NCBI GenBank assembly: GCA_037179335.1
Contig: JAKZHN010000007.1
Span: 1,302,001 to 1,366,000 of the forward strand
Source: Cyclaneusma minus
Taxonomy: Eukaryota > Ascomycota > Leotiomycetes > Marthamycetales > Marthamycetaceae
Reading direction: 5' to 3'
DNA length: 64,000 nucleotides
Positions 1 to 11,688 of the stretch are shown here, one piece after another. A model generated the notes under the pieces. It had not been told where the DNA came from. It made no database searches and saw only the letters and a list, made by a program, of their open reading frames with translations. The translations under genes and the position numbers were made by a program. Position 1 is the first letter of the stretch. Each line of letters opens with the position of its first letter.

Positions 1-625
1 CCACACGAAGCTCACCAAGGTCGCTACGGCGCTGAAGCGCGAAGTTGATCGCTTGCTACAATTGAAGCCGGCGTACAAGCGCGAGGGCAAGCCACCAACT
101 CGAGATGAACAACATGTGGCTGCTCTCAAGGCTATCGAGTGCCTTGCCACATACATGGAGGCATTCCACGCCCTCGACGAGACGCGTCAAGCTGAGCACC
201 GCCCCATTGATGGCACAAATTGGACCAGCTTAGTCGGCCTCGCCCGCTCCTTCGATCATCTACTTGAGGTTTTCCCCAAGCTGCGTGCCCTGGGCTGCGG
301 TCTCACAGCTTTGTGCCAACGCGAAGAACTCACCGCTAGTTTCGCCGCCACTCTCGACGCCAAAGGCGTGGAAGCCACGAGGCACCAATTCAAACAGACT
401 AATCTCAGTTGGGCTGAATTTGAGAAGCTCAGTCGAAGACTTAGCAATGATGTGGCCACCGAATTACTCACCCGTTTCGGGCCGTGGGCTTCGGTCAACG
501 GTGCAGCAAAGCACGCGATGGACATCCTTGCCGAGTTTGCGCGCGAGATGAAGATTGAGTGGAAGAAGTACAATGACTCGAAGCCTGCAGAGTCGAAGCC
601 TGCAGTTAAGCCTGAGGACTCGTGA
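1..625 (+). CDS. 3' end of an unidentified protein gene, cut by the window edge
   Basis: The reading frame is open from base 2 to the TGA at 623-625, giving about 207 residues with no in-frame ATG near the left edge, so the start lies outside the window. The fragment is helical and charged. Visible segments include KAIECLATYMEAFHAL and WTSLVGLARSFDHLLEVFP, and the tail is Lys/Pro/Ser-rich with a repeated ESKPA element. I recognise no catalytic motif, membrane segment or signal peptide, and I assign no function. It probably is a real gene end, because the frame is long, uninterrupted and ends in a hydrophilic tail followed by non-coding sequence. Confidence 0.6.
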   Translation, partial: HTKLTKVATALKREVDRLLQLKPAYKREGKPPTRDEQHVAALKAIECLATYMEAFHALDETRQAEHRPIDGTNWTSLVGLARSFDHLLEVFPKLRALGCGLTALCQREELTASFAATLDAKGVEATRHQFKQTNLSWAEFEKLSRRLSNDVATELLTRFGPWASVNGAAKHAMDILAEFAREMKIEWKKYNDSKPAESKPAVKPEDS

Positions 626-2054
626 GGATCGGGCGGAGAAGCCTCGCAGCTCGGCATACACGCAACTCTTCAGGTACTGGAGATTGCTTAAGGGGACAAG
701 AGAGACGAGAGATACCGGCGTTCACAGGCTGGCTCTATCGTGCTTTCGTGTTTTGACCGTTGTATTTGCTTTGCAGTCTCTTTTTTTTTACACGGGCGCG
801 CAACAGTACCATGAGGACCACGAGAACCAAGATACCCACATACCCTAGAGGAGTCTCGCATTGCTTTGGGGTGTTTGGGGGGGTATCACTGTGGCCATGG
901 CTATGGCTTTCTCACAAAGGCAAGGGGGAGTTTACTTTCAAGAGCATTGCTTTGCTGAGGCACGGGTTGCGTGTTATGCTCCAGATGGCGGCTGCAGCAA
1001 TTTGCGATCAGGTAGTACCACTGCTATGGCTTTGCAAGGGCAGATCATCAGGTAGTTAAAGACTACTTCGGTATCAATGAAGGTGGAATAGGAACTACAT
1101 GCTGTCTTCTGTGACCAAACTATGTGCTTTCGGCCTTCAGGTCTCGCTTCGTTGCCTTGATTCATGCTTATTGTTCCGTGACCCTTCCGCCCTTCGAGTA
1201 GCGAGTATCATTAGGTATGTGTGCGAATGGGAGTGTTCAGAGAGTGCCTATATACTAGGTATCGAACTGTCTTTTAATGAAGTCTGCCAGAGCGTTGCTA
1301 GCAAAAGAAGCTCAAAGGATTCGCTCAGCCGTAGGTTACTGTCCCGGGTGTACCGCGGAGAACGACTGGCAGGCTTATAGTAGCAAGCCAAAGCCAGAGC
1401 AGAACTAGTTGTGAGCGTGAAGGGAAGGCAAATAACATTCAGGACCTCATATATCAAACAGCACATCCATTCATCATACCTATCAGTACTATGGGACCAT
1501 GGCTCAGTTGGAACGGCAAGGAGCCCCCTACCTGGCAGGCCTGGGTACGCAGGGGTAGCCCCATCAAATAGTATCTGTGGCCAAATCAAACTGGTTTACC
1601 GGTAGGGGGTCGAACATCACCATGGGGTGTTCGATCTTCTTCCAGTTTTTCTTTGTTCTTTTTTTTCTTCTTTTTTGGCGGATGTGGGGGGGGGGGGGGC
1701 GACTGAGCCATCCATCATCATCTATTTCACAATGCAAGGTAGCAGCAGCTGTAGCGAAAACCACAAGAATTTCCCGACTTGGGAATTGGTTATATTTCCT
1801 ATATAGCACATATAGCCGAGACTCCTTCCCTGACCCCCTTGTATGGACATGCCAACCGCCTTTAAGTTTCTAGCGAAAGATGCGTCTAAGTATCCCCATG
1901 AATCCCAGAATGCAAGCATGGGCAAGGAAACCCGCCCATCCGATAGCAATGTATATGTACAAGCTATTTTCGCCCTCCTTCTGCATCCCATTATGTGTGG
2001 CATTATCAACAGGCCCCGCGCAGGTCGTACCCACATACCCTGCTTAAGTCTACC
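626..2054. other. Intergenic, 1.4 kb, low-complexity tracts
   Basis: This lies between two convergent gene ends (unknown gene on +, deubiquitinase on -). Only short overlapping frames without domains are present. A T-rich run at about 1638-1677 is followed by a run of 14 G at 1686-1699. I see no RNA gene or repeat element here. Confidence 0.6.
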
Positions 2055-4178
2055 CTACACATTCTCGCCGTCTCGTACCAGCTCATAGAAGAGCAGATAG
2101 ACTTCTTTCTGCATCCCCAGCACCTCATTCGTCTTGCACTCTTTGACTTTATCATCGCTGATCCGCCACCACCGGTCGTTGTGTCTCTTTTTGCGCTTGA
2201 ACTTCCTGTCCCCTGCTGCAAACGACACAGAGGATCTGCTCTTCAACTCTTTCTTTTCCTTCGAATGACCCTTGGCGCTCGTTACCGTGCTGGTCCCGCT
2301 TTGTACCGTGGCCGTATTCGTCGAGCCAGTAGCAGTACTATCAACAGTCGAGCCCGTGACATTAGTCGCAACGGGGCTACTCGAAGGATGCAGCGATGTA
2401 GGAGAGGGTTGACGTCGTCGAGCTTTAGACAAAGAGATTGAGCTAGGGGCTCTCCGTAATTTATCGCGCGCCTTGCTTGCAACGCTTCGTAGACTCGAGC
2501 CAGAGCCAGAAGACATACTGTCTCGATCTTTCCGCGCAGCGGATGTTGGTGCGTGCTTTGCTGCCTGGGACTCTACGGATGGACGAGGATGAGATGGTTG
2601 CGTGGACGATAGGGCGTCATCTACTGGGCTTGCTGATGCTGGTGATGTTTCCTGGGCATCTGGTATTTCCGTAGCTGCTGAACTTTCTTGCTCCGCCTCT
2701 AGTGCGGCACTGGCAATTGGCGTTGCGTCGGCTGGTGTACATGGTACGGACGGAGTATATGCCGGGGACTGCTCGAATGTATTGTGCGTACTATATGGTG
2801 GCTGGATAACCTGTCTTCTAAAGCTCTCATAGTGACCAGAGTTATGGCCTCCCTTATGGCTCACCACGCCCAATAATTTATACTTCTTTTGATCCAGAAT
2901 GCTGCCCATGGATAGTATCTCTGGGTAAGTCACCTTTGTCGCATTTTTAGAAGAGAGGGACAACTCGAAGACGGAACGGTTCAAGTGGATGGCAAGGACC
3001 TTGGGGAATTTCGTGAGACGCACATGGCGATTTATTTTGCGTTGGGGAGCGAGAGAAGAGTCTGGAAGGGCGGCATCAACGGGCGGGTTCTCGGGGTCTG
3101 TGTCGACGGCTTTCTGGAGTTTCGAAATGGCCTCCTCAGCAAACTCCCTGCTTTTCTCGGAGCGTGCTTTTGAAAGCTCCATCCTGTAAAAATCAACTGC
3201 GTGAAGGAGTCGGCACTTCTCGCATTTGAAGTCGTCAATGGTTTCGGTCTTGAACATGGTGTCAAGACATTTATTCAAAGACGTCGAACCTACTTGCTCA
3301 ATATGCAGCATCAAGGTATTGAAGATGGACTTGCTAGAACGGGGCTGGAAACCGCACGTCCTACATTCGATTTGAGATTCATAGGCTCCCTCCAGTGGAA
3401 AGCCTTCTTCGTTGCCAATGGTCTCATCGTCTTCCCGTCTGATAATGTCGGTCTGTGGAATAATAATCTCGTGCTCAACGTGCTCGGCATTGGGATTGTC
3501 GCCAGAATCGTCCATAGACTTCTTGCCTCCGGCCACCTCCAGATCCGCCAGATTTGTAGCAACCCGATCCAGCTGTTGCTCCACGGCACTTGCATCCACC
3601 GGGGCACCGTGTAAAGTCCTGGCTCTCCGCCTCGCGCGATGGCCGGCATGGTATTCATCGGACAATCTTTCCACGATGACCTGGAGAAATTCTTGCGCAT
3701 CCTGTTGCTGGCGGCTAACCTTCTTCTTAAAAGCCTTTTCCAGCGTCTGGATGAAGTAGTCGGCAGATATGGTCTTTTTGTATATTGGCCTTTCGTTCAA
3801 GCGATCCAATATGTCTTTCAGTCCGCTGGTGACCAAGCCCTGCTGCAGACCTCCTAGTTCCCAGGCTGGCATTGGCGGTCTGCCGGGGTCGGACATCACA
3901 TTCTTGTATACTTCGGGCTGGTCCATCTTCCTCCGATGTGTTTCTCTGATCAGATACAGGCGAAGGTCGCCGAGCCCCGCGAGCACTTGCAAAATGGAGT
4001 TGATAAAGCAGTCGTTCGCGGGATTCGAAAGGCCCACGGCAAGGGGTTTCCGGGAGCTCGGATTGCCATTTTGATCGCCGTCGATGAAAAAGGTCGGCGC
4101 AAAGACGTAGACCAGAGTGATGGCAGCGAGAGAAGCTCCAGCGGCGTAAGTCGCAATGGTGAGCGGCTTTTCCGGCAT
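2055..4178 (-). CDS. UBP16: Ubiquitin-specific protease, UBP16-like, N-terminally membrane-anchored
   Basis: A single-exon 707-residue USP/UCH family cysteine protease. A hydrophobic segment at about residues 10-30 looks like an N-terminal membrane anchor. Yeast Ubp16 is anchored in the mitochondrial outer membrane in this way. The Cys box reads GLSNPANDCFINSILQ with the catalytic Cys near residue 57. Two CxxC pairs (CRTC and CEKC) form the usual zinc-finger insertion. The His box contains GHNSGHYESF, and the domain closes with WWRISDDKV and a YLLFYEL end. A Ser/Pro/Thr-rich low-complexity insertion of about 200 residues separates the His box from the last domain strand. The start is the ATG at 4178. 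All catalytic elements are present, so an active enzyme is expected. The Ubp16 assignment rests on the anchor and Cys box and is inference. Confidence 0.85.
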   Translation of the reverse strand: MPEKPLTIATYAAGASLAAITLVYVFAPTFFIDGDQNGNPSSRKPLAVGLSNPANDCFINSILQVLAGLGDLRLYLIRETHRRKMDQPEVYKNVMSDPGRPPMPAWELGGLQQGLVTSGLKDILDRLNERPIYKKTISADYFIQTLEKAFKKKVSRQQQDAQEFLQVIVERLSDEYHAGHRARRRARTLHGAPVDASAVEQQLDRVATNLADLEVAGGKKSMDDSGDNPNAEHVEHEIIIPQTDIIRREDDETIGNEEGFPLEGAYESQIECRTCGFQPRSSKSIFNTLMLHIEQVGSTSLNKCLDTMFKTETIDDFKCEKCRLLHAVDFYRMELSKARSEKSREFAEEAISKLQKAVDTDPENPPVDAALPDSSLAPQRKINRHVRLTKFPKVLAIHLNRSVFELSLSSKNATKVTYPEILSMGSILDQKKYKLLGVVSHKGGHNSGHYESFRRQVIQPPYSTHNTFEQSPAYTPSVPCTPADATPIASAALEAEQESSAATEIPDAQETSPASASPVDDALSSTQPSHPRPSVESQAAKHAPTSAARKDRDSMSSGSGSSLRSVASKARDKLRRAPSSISLSKARRRQPSPTSLHPSSSPVATNVTGSTVDSTATGSTNTATVQSGTSTVTSAKGHSKEKKELKSRSSVSFAAGDRKFKRKKRHNDRWWRISDDKVKECKTNEVLGMQKEVYLLFYELVRDGENV

Positions 4179-4802
4179 AATTTACATGTAGGAAGTCGTG
4201 GAGGGCGAAGGTCAGGGCCTGGGGTTCGTTGAAGTCGCCGACTTGGGGGTGCTCGGACTGGTCTGGGCTTTAGGCTTGCCCTCCTTTAGACCAGCTGGTG
4301 AGTCGGACCTGGCGTGGCGATGTTATCTACATGTACATGTAGGCGGGCTTCGGCTCATAATATTCTTGCGGAGATGGCATGAGGCGCCCCCTTCGGAATG
4401 CGGATATGTCAGGGTGGAGCGGAAGGGTCCAGCAGTGCAAGGCCCAGGGTCCCCGCTGTTTGGACAGAAGCGGCCTTTGTAATGATACGACTAAGGACAC
4501 GGGAAAGGGGCTCGACTGCGTAGAATCTCGATGCAAGGTCGGGACAAGACGCCGCCGCCATGTTTGACAGTGCCAACTTCTCGAGAGATGGAGACGGCGG
4601 GGGGGCTCTCAGCATTACTGTGACATGTTCAAGCAAAGGCTGCACGCGTTTCCGAACACTGGGGGAGATAGTGGGGGAAAGACAGCCTCTCCTGCGCTTT
4701 GATTGGTCCCCGGACTAAGGGTGGTAGCCTCGCTTTCGAGGCCCCAGCTGCTTTTTCTGCCGTGCAGCCAGCTCACAAGCTGTATTGCCATTGACGACCG
4801 CA
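4179..4802. promoter_or_regulatory. Divergent promoter region between UBP16-like and bL9m genes
   Basis: A 624-bp region between divergent starts. It holds the palindrome TACATGTA at 4183-4190, five bases upstream of the UBP16-like ATG, and a doubled version, TACATGTACATGTA, at 4328-4341. No convincing frame is present. Confidence 0.45.
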
Positions 4803-5791
4803 ATGGCATCTCCAGTCATATCCAGAGCACCGCTGTGCTTGTCGTGCATACGCCGCATCTCCGCCGGCGTGGGCGATGCTTTGCGCGCCCCCTCAGCCCA
4901 TCAGATCCGGGGGAAGACGAAGCAGAAGCTTCCCAAAGCAACCACCATCAACGTCCGCCTGCTCCAGAACATCCCTCGATACGGCAGGCAAGGTGAGCCC
5001 TCTATGGCTGCTGTCAATTCCCCAAAACCATACTGATATGTCCGAATAGGGCTCATCATTCCGGTCGCCCCGGGTCGTATGCGCAATGACTGGTATCCAC
5101 GAGGCAGAGCCGAATATGTGACGCCCGAGCAATTGAAGGCGCTCGGTGAGGACGCTGTTCGCGAACGGGACTCGACCTTTGGAGTCAGGAGAGAGTTGGT
5201 GGAGGAGGAAGCTTCGCAAGAGAAGGAACAGCAGAGACAGTCCAGAAAACCTGCATCGAAAGCAGCTGTCGTGGAGGTCAAGCTGTTGAGTGTGAGTTGC
5301 ACTCCATCTTCTGGTTGCCGAACACACGAACTTATGTGCTAATCTATTTCCAGCCTGAACGTTCGGCGGAGCTTGTTTCCGAATTATTACCACCGAGTCT
5401 CGACTTCTACCGCACCCCTATTGCCACGCCAGAGGTGAAGGTTGAAGCCCCCAAAGCCATAAAGCGCTCGCCATCTCTACCCGCAGCGGCCGCCCTTTCT
5501 GCTGCTGCTCGAGAAGGAATTGAAGAGGAGCAGCCGGCAGGACCTTCGAAGCAGGTTGTCAACATTTACGGTTCGGTCTCCACATCGGACATCGCCGCGA
5601 ATCTGAAGGCTATCTTGGCTGGGCACGAGGAGGGGGCTCGCGTGGTGCTGTCGCCCGAGGATATCACCTTTGTTGAGGAAATGGACGAGGGAGACCGAAT
5701 CAAGCAACTTGGTTCTTTCGAGATAGACATCAAGGTCAAGGGGGCCACGGCGGCCGTGAGGAGGACCATCAATGTCCAGGCGCAAGACTAA
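4803..5791 (+). CDS. Mitochondrial large-subunit ribosomal protein bL9m (MRPL50-like)
   Basis: Three exons, 4803-4992, 5050-5291 and 5354-5791, join in frame. An ATG upstream of the L9 domain begins a basic, Ser/Arg-rich leader typical of mitochondrial import. The conserved L9 N-terminal domain follows: TTINVRLLQNIPRYG, then GLIIPVAPGRMRNDWYPRGRAEYVT across the first intron in the same order as bacterial L9 (residues quoted are split by the splice site). The middle is a charged coiled-coil-like stretch, and the C-terminal half carries an acidic linker and a beta-rich domain. The protein should sit in the mitochondrial ribosome near the L1 stalk base. Yeast calls this protein Mrpl50. Introns are 57 and 62 bp with consensus GTGAG donors. 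Confidence 0.85.
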
Positions 5792-6240
5792 GGGTGTGTA
5801 GACGAAGACCTGAAATAATGTTGAGTATTTGCTTATCACGGCATCTGGAACTGCTTCGTATTATTACAGTACAATCTTAGTGCAACAGGAATCCCCTCGG
5901 CATCAAGGCGGGCGCTCTCCGGAATTTCCCTCGGGCGGGTCGGCTCCCAACGGTGAGACCAGCGCTGGTGCTGAGAGGTGAAGCGAGTTGGAGAAAACAG
6001 CCGGGTCCGCCGTCAGCGCCCTCCGAGCTCGCTGGTGAGGCTGGGCACCTTTGCGTCAGATTCAGTTGGCCTGCAGGCACGCACGGTAGCCCCACTACTA
6101 GCGCGAATGAAATCATAACAACCCCTCCTCAGCGTCTGAAAACTCGTCTTCCCTCTCCCATAAAGTCTGCTGGTGCTCACCACCTAAACTCAATCTCAAT
6201 CCATCCTTCCACAACCTATTTAACCACTCTCTCAGCAGCC
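5792..6240. promoter_or_regulatory. Aldolase upstream region
   Basis: A 449-bp gap between co-directional genes. The last 120 bases are pyrimidine-rich, as is common upstream of highly expressed fungal genes, and an AACCTATTTAACC element lies near 6210-6222. The start context CAGCCATGG is a strong one. No other feature is seen. Confidence 0.4.
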
Positions 6241-7540
6241 ATGGGTGCCAAGGACGTTCTCAGCCGCAAGACCGGTGTCATCGTCGGCGACGATGTGCTG
6301 AAGCTCTTCAACTACGCCCAGGAGAAGCAGTTCGCCATTCCTGCCATTGTAAGTCGAGCAAGGCGGACGCTCAGCTTGGTGTTGTCGCTAATTGATTTCC
6401 TGTAGAACGTCACCTCCTCCTCGACCGTGGTGGCTTCTCTCGAGGCTGCCCGCGATGCCAAGTCCCCCATCATTCTCCAGATGTCGCAGGGTGGTTCTGC
6501 CTACTTCGCCGGAAAGGTTGGTCCAAACATTGCCTCAACAAAAGTACGGATTTAACTTGCAGGATAGGGCGTGCCAAATGGCAACCAAGAGGCTTCCATT
6601 GCCGGTGCTATCGCCGCTGCCCACTACATCCGTGCTGTGGCCCCTGCCTACGGCATTCCCGTCGTCCTCCACACCGACCACTGCGCCAAGAAGCTCCTCC
6701 CTTGGTTGGACGGTATGATGGATGCCGATGAGGCCTACTTCAAGCAACACGGCGAGCCTCTGTTCTCCAGCCACATGATTGACTTGTCCGAGGAGGAAGT
6801 CGACTGGAACATCCAGACCACTGCCAAGTACCTCAAGCGCGCCGCACCAATGAAGCAATGGCTCGAGATGGTAAGAAAGCCCACCCGGGACCCTTAAGCC
6901 CCAATGCTAATGTGAACCCGACAGGAAATCGGTATCACCGGTGGTGAGGAAGATGGTGTCAACAACGAGGATGTGGACAACAACTCCCTCTACACTCAGC
7001 CCGAGGACATCCTTGCCATCTACAAGGCTCTGCAGCCCATCTCCCCCTACTTCTCCATTGCTGCTGGTTTCGGTAATGTCCACGGTGTCTACAAGCCAGG
7101 CAACGTCAAGCTCCACCCTGAGCTCCTCTCCAAGCACCAGAAGCACGTCAAGGACGCCATTGGTGCCAAGGAGGACAAGCCCGTCTTCCTGGTCTTCCAC
7201 GGTGGATCTGGCTCCTCCAAGAAGGACTACCAGGACGCCATCTCGTACGGTGTCGTCAAGGTCAACCTCGACACCGACCTGCAGTACGCATACCTGGAGG
7301 GTATCCGTGACTACGTCCTGAATAAGAAGGACTACCTCATGAAGCAAGTCGGAAACCCCGACGGAGAGGACAAGCCCAACAAGAAGTTCTACGACCCAAG
7401 GTACGTTCTCGATCGCACAAGCAATATAGGGGCAAATCAGCTAATCCGATGACAGAGTGTGGGTTCGCGAGGGAGAGAAGACCATGTCCGCTCGTCTCAA
7501 GACAGCACTCACCGACTTCAACACTGCCAACCAATTGTAA
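6241..7540 (+). CDS. FBA1: Fructose-bisphosphate aldolase, class II
   Basis: Five exons (6241-6348, 6406-6516, 6568-6870, 6925-7400, 7456-7540) give 360 residues, the usual fungal length. The enzyme splits fructose 1,6-bisphosphate into DHAP and glyceraldehyde 3-phosphate in glycolysis and runs in reverse in gluconeogenesis. Class II, zinc-dependent identity is shown by HTDHCAKKLLPW, by the FGNVHGVY segment and by VFHGGSGS, which carry the zinc and phosphate ligands. The first intron interrupts codon 36. The frame after intron 2 fixes the acceptor at 6567, giving GKGVPNGNQ. Codon use is strongly C-ending, as expected for a highly expressed gene. Four introns in 1.3 kb is ordinary here. Confidence 0.97.
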
Positions 7541-8102
7541 GAAAGGCAGCTCGCGTAGATAGCGCTATGCCTTTGCCAGCTGATAGCTTGAATGGAAGAT
7601 GATTTTGAAGCAAACATGTTACATGTAACAATTGGTGCCCATGCCACGTGCTGAAAGGCTGAATCTGTGCGTCTGCACAGCATAATATATATAGGCCGTT
7701 GGAGGAGGCACGTAACGCCGGGTGGCTCATAGCTTTTAGATGCTTGCGGGGCTTCCGCGGTGACGTAGATCATGGCATTCCGGACTCGAGGGGCACGCGC
7801 GATCCCTGCGATCCCTGCCCTGCCTTCCACATTACCTAGGTACCTACCTCTGAAGGTTGCCCTCCTAAACTCAGCACTGCTGTCAGTGCAGTCGTCAGAA
7901 GCAACTGCTGCCACACAGCACGACCCTATTACTTACGTATGTCGCCGGTGCTGCTCCTTCGCCCTTTAATACCTTTTACACACGCCCGGCCTACAAACAT
8001 TCCTTCATTCCACCCTACCTTTCCACCTCCAACGACTCGAACAATCAACCTCAACAACACCTGCAGCAGTCCTCAGCTTCCCGAGCCCATAGTCCCTCCA
8101 TC
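7541..8102. promoter_or_regulatory. Upstream region of the oxysterol-binding protein gene
   Basis: A 562-bp gap. It holds the palindrome GTTACATGTAAC at 7618-7629, just downstream of the aldolase stop, and a C-rich leader at about 7970-8100 ahead of the next ATG. No coding frame stands out. Confidence 0.4.
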
Positions 8103-9362
8103 ATGTCCGCAGACGAAGGTGCAGGCGTGGCCCCCGCCAACAAGGGCTCCTGGACCGCCTTCCTGAAGTCCATTGCTTCTTTCAACGGCGACCTGTCCTC
8201 GCTCACCGCCCCTCCTTTCATCCTGTCGGCGACCTCTCTCGTCGAATTCTCCTCCTACTGGGCCGAGCACCCGCCCGTATTCGTTGCGCCGGCCAAAGAG
8301 TCGGACCCTCGGAAGCGCGCATTGCTCGTGCTGAAATGGTTTCTCAGCACCCTGAAGCAGCAGTACGCTGCCCGCAGTGAAAAGTTCGGAAATGAGAAGA
8401 AGCCCCTGAACCCCTTCTTGGGCGAGCTGTTCCTGGGAACGTGGAACGACAGTGCAGGAACGACTGAGCTGATTTCCGAGCAAGTGAGGTACGCGTGTGC
8501 TTACTTCTCCACTCCGCTTCCAACAAGTGGCTAATCTCGCTTCCTCGTACTTCGCAGCCACCATCCTCCAGCAACGGCCTACTCCATTAGAAATGCCCAG
8601 CACAACGTACACCTCCAGGGCTATAACGCGCAAAAAGCCTCCTTTAAACAGACTATCTACGTCAAGCAAATCGGTCATGCCATCTACTCGCTGGCCGGCT
8701 TCGGCGAAACCTACCTCATTACTCTTCCCAACCTACACATCGAAGGCTTGATCTTCGGCGCCCCATACGTCGAGCTCGAAGGCAAGACCTACATTGTATC
8801 TTCGTCAGGCTACACATCCAAAATTGAATACTCTGGCAAAGGTTGGGTCAGCGGCAAGAAGAATAGCTTCACCGCCACGCTGTACAAAACCGACGCCGAG
8901 AAAGACGTCCTCTACAACGTGAGTGGACAGTGGACAAAGACATTCGATATTCGGACGGGAAAGGACGCAAAGCATGGCGAGCTCGTCGAGACGTATGATG
9001 CGGAGAGCACTCAGACGTCGGAGCTCAAGGTAAAGCCGCTAACGGAGCAGGGACCGCTGGAGACCCGCAAGGCGTGGGCGAAAGTGGCACAAGGAATTAA
9101 GGATGGTAACATGGATATTGTAGGGACGGAGAAGAGCAGGATTGAGAATGAGCAGAGGGCGATGAGAAAGAAGGAACAAGAGGAGGGACGTAGCTGGGAG
9201 CGCAGCTATTTCAAGACTGTCGAAAAGGATCCGCTTGCTGAGCAACTGGGTGCTAAGATCGGATTGTCGGCCGAGGCGGATGCGAAACAGACAGGTGGTA
9301 TCTGGAGGTTTGATGAGAGCAAGGCTGCTGCTGCCGCTTCCAGGGCAAAGACGGAGTTGTGA
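8103..9362 (+). CDS. Oxysterol-binding protein, short KES1/OSH4 type
   Basis: Two exons, 8103-8488 and 8558-9362, give 396 residues. The splice falls inside the family signature: EQV ends exon 1 and SHHPP opens exon 2, restoring EQVSHHPP. This signature includes the phosphoinositide-binding His pair. There is no PH or ankyrin domain, so it is the short lipid-exchange type, expected to move sterol against PI4P at Golgi and plasma membrane contact regions. The N-terminal lid region (KGSWTAFLKSIASFNGDL) and the end GGIWRFDESK match yeast Kes1/Osh4 in order. The basic, charged stretch between about residues 320 and 350 is usual. The ATG at 8103 is the first in frame. Confidence 0.92.
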
Positions 9363-9784
9363 GGTATTATCCCTTTTCAACCCGCAGCCATAAATGGTAC
9401 GGGAAGGCATTGGCTGCATTGGCTGTCACCATAGTATTCCAATAATCGGCGGCATCGGTGCCACGCACAAAAGCGGTTTTACTGGCGGCGAACTGGATTG
9501 CTGAGACAGTCAGCCTGCTTGCCTGCTTGCCGATTCTTGGGCGGGACATCGGAGCGAGAATGGGACTGTATTTTTAGATTCTTCTGCTGTACTAATCGAC
9601 CTGCATCACATCGAGATATTTTCTTTTGAAGTCGCTCACGAGGTCATTAGGAGAGATCGCATGACTGGCAGTCATCTTGGCCATACTCTCGGAGATATAT
9701 TTCCAGACTAAATACAACTTGCAGGGCACCATCCGTCGAATCACTGTCGAATCACTGTCTCGTCAGTCATACCCCGTAAGTCTT
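9363..9784. other. Convergent intergenic, nothing recognised
   Basis: A 422-bp stretch between the ends of the oxysterol-binding protein gene (+) and the flavin oxidase gene (-). I see no coding signal, repeat or RNA gene. Confidence 0.5.
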
Positions 9785-11688
9785 CTACAACTTTGCCCTG
9801 GCAGTCATCTCTGCTTGCTCGCCAACTAACTCCCACCCCTGGCCTCTATATTTACTACCCCAGATTCCATTCCTCCCAGGCGCCAGAATGCCGTTCGGAT
9901 CCAAAGCATCCTTGATCGTCTCGTTGAATTTTCTCAATGCCTGCCCATTCCATCCATATGTCGCAGCGACCTGGTCCGCAAACAACAAATGGGTTCTGTA
10001 CTCCCCGTATCCTTCCGCTGCCGCTTCAGCAATCATCTCACGCATCAGGCCCCGCGCTCGCCGCTTCTCGTCTTCACTGCCGCGGTCGTAGACGATGTTT
10101 GCAATATAATGCATTTCGCGGCCTGCAACACAAAGGGTTGGGAACGTGTCGAAGCCCCATTTCTCGTGCAACCGATCGATGAGGTTGTGGACGACTCTCG
10201 CGTCTTGGGATTTCGTGGGTGTGATGGGCGAGAAGAAGACATGAGCAGCGTTGGGTACCCAGTTCAGCCAATCCAGCTCTTTGAGAATCGGGACTCCGCT
10301 GCAGACCTGGACTCTGCTGTGCAAATAGTGGTCTGGGGGCACGTCGGATGGCAGAAGCAATTTGCTGCCTGGGATCTTGCCAAATTCGGTCCGGATGAGG
10401 TCCAGTTGGGATTCTATTGATGCTCGGTCACCGTATTGAGTACCGTAGAAGCACCAAGTGACATCGGTACCATAAATTGCCCGGATCTTCTCTTTCACAG
10501 CTTCTCGTGGCATTCGTCCACTGCCCTGGTACCAATGCGACTTGGCCTTCCCCGTGACTGCCAACTCCTGAATGGCATGTCGAAGCTGCGGGATGTTGCC
10601 CAGAATCCCTTTCTGAGCTAGTGGTCGAATGATATCGACGATTTGTCCAAAGTCTTCCTCTCGAGGAAACGTGATCATGTAAGACTGGTGGTCAGTTGCT
10701 GGCATCAACCAGAATCCCATCTTAGTGACTATGCCATAGTTGCTTTGCGAAAAGATGCTATCGATGCTCGGGCCGTAGGCATGTTGAAAAGATTGCCACG
10801 TGGGATTGTCAGCACCGTTCTTCCCTGGCAAGGAGCCCATCCCTGTTCTGAGCACTTCGCCATTTGGTAGTACGATCTCCATCCCACAGTGTTTCGCGAA
10901 ATGGTCACCGTACGGCGTGTATCTGGGTCACTTGTTAGATGCTTCTCGGGAAATAAACAGACGTTTTTCATGGCACTGTAGGAGAGGGATGGCAGTACTC
11001 ACCCGACACCACGATCAACAGCATTTCCGAGGACGCTTCCTCCTCCCACATCAGGACAGTCGATCCACAGCGGCAAACATCTCTTCTGAATCTCTTCATA
11101 CAGTCTGAAATACGACACTCCCGGCTCGAGCAGGCAAGATGCATTGTCGCCGTCGATGTTGAGGATCTTGTTCATGTTCCTGCCAAGGTCGATGACAACA
11201 GAGCCTGGCACTCGAGGAGCCGCTCCCCCATAACCGATGTTTCGACCCATGGAAATAGGGTAAATGGGGATTCTGAACTGGTTTGCCCATTTTACAATGG
11301 CTTGAACTTCAGCAGTCTCGGCCGGATAGATGATGGCGCTGCAGACCAATTCCTCTTGGTCAACGATGTGATAGGCATCATGCGTGTTCGGATGCTCCAG
11401 GTACCAGCCATCTTTCAGGTTTCCGTCATTCAGCTCTACTTTCGAACTACCCAGAGTCTCTGTCAGAGACGCGATAGCTTTGTTGAACTCGGCTCGACTC
11501 GTGTTTGGCGGCAGGCGTGGAACATCTGCTTTTCGAGCCACGCTCGGTGGTACAGTCCGGTTTGAGAAAAGACGAGCTCTCGTATCTCTGGCTTCTTTCT
11601 CCAGTCTCCGAGGGGCACCGCTGTACTTCCAATCCAGAGAAGGGACTTCTGCGTCTGCAGAATTTGATGGATCGTTCGCGGAAGACAT
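9785..11688 (-). CDS. Vanillyl-alcohol-oxidase-type FAD-linked oxidase
   Basis: Two exons, 11688-11003 and 10922-9785 on the minus strand, give 607 residues. The intron sits inside the conserved GVGYTPYGDH motif. The protein follows the VAO/PCMH flavoprotein fold through its length: GRNIGYGGAAPRVPGSVV (FAD binding, with the active-site Tyr), CPDVGGGSVLGNAVDRGVG (with the catalytic Asp region of VAO), FSQSNYGIVTK, AGREMHYIANIV (the region of the His that carries covalent FAD in VAO) and GYGEYRTHLLF (the Tyr-Arg substrate pair). Family members oxidise para-substituted phenols such as vanillyl alcohol, eugenol or 4-cresol. The exact substrate cannot be read from sequence. It is divergently placed to an MFS transporter and near a flavin monooxygenase. 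An upstream TTG-initiated extension is not needed. The ATG at 11688 is preferred. Confidence 0.9.

Noticed and set aside
1686..1699. G-run of 14 as a possible quadruplex regulator
   Set aside because: A single G-run beside a T-rich tract is simple low-complexity sequence; it is far from any gene start.
7441..7914. 157-residue minus-strand frame after the aldolase
   Set aside because: Overlaps the last aldolase exon and shows no domain or natural composition.
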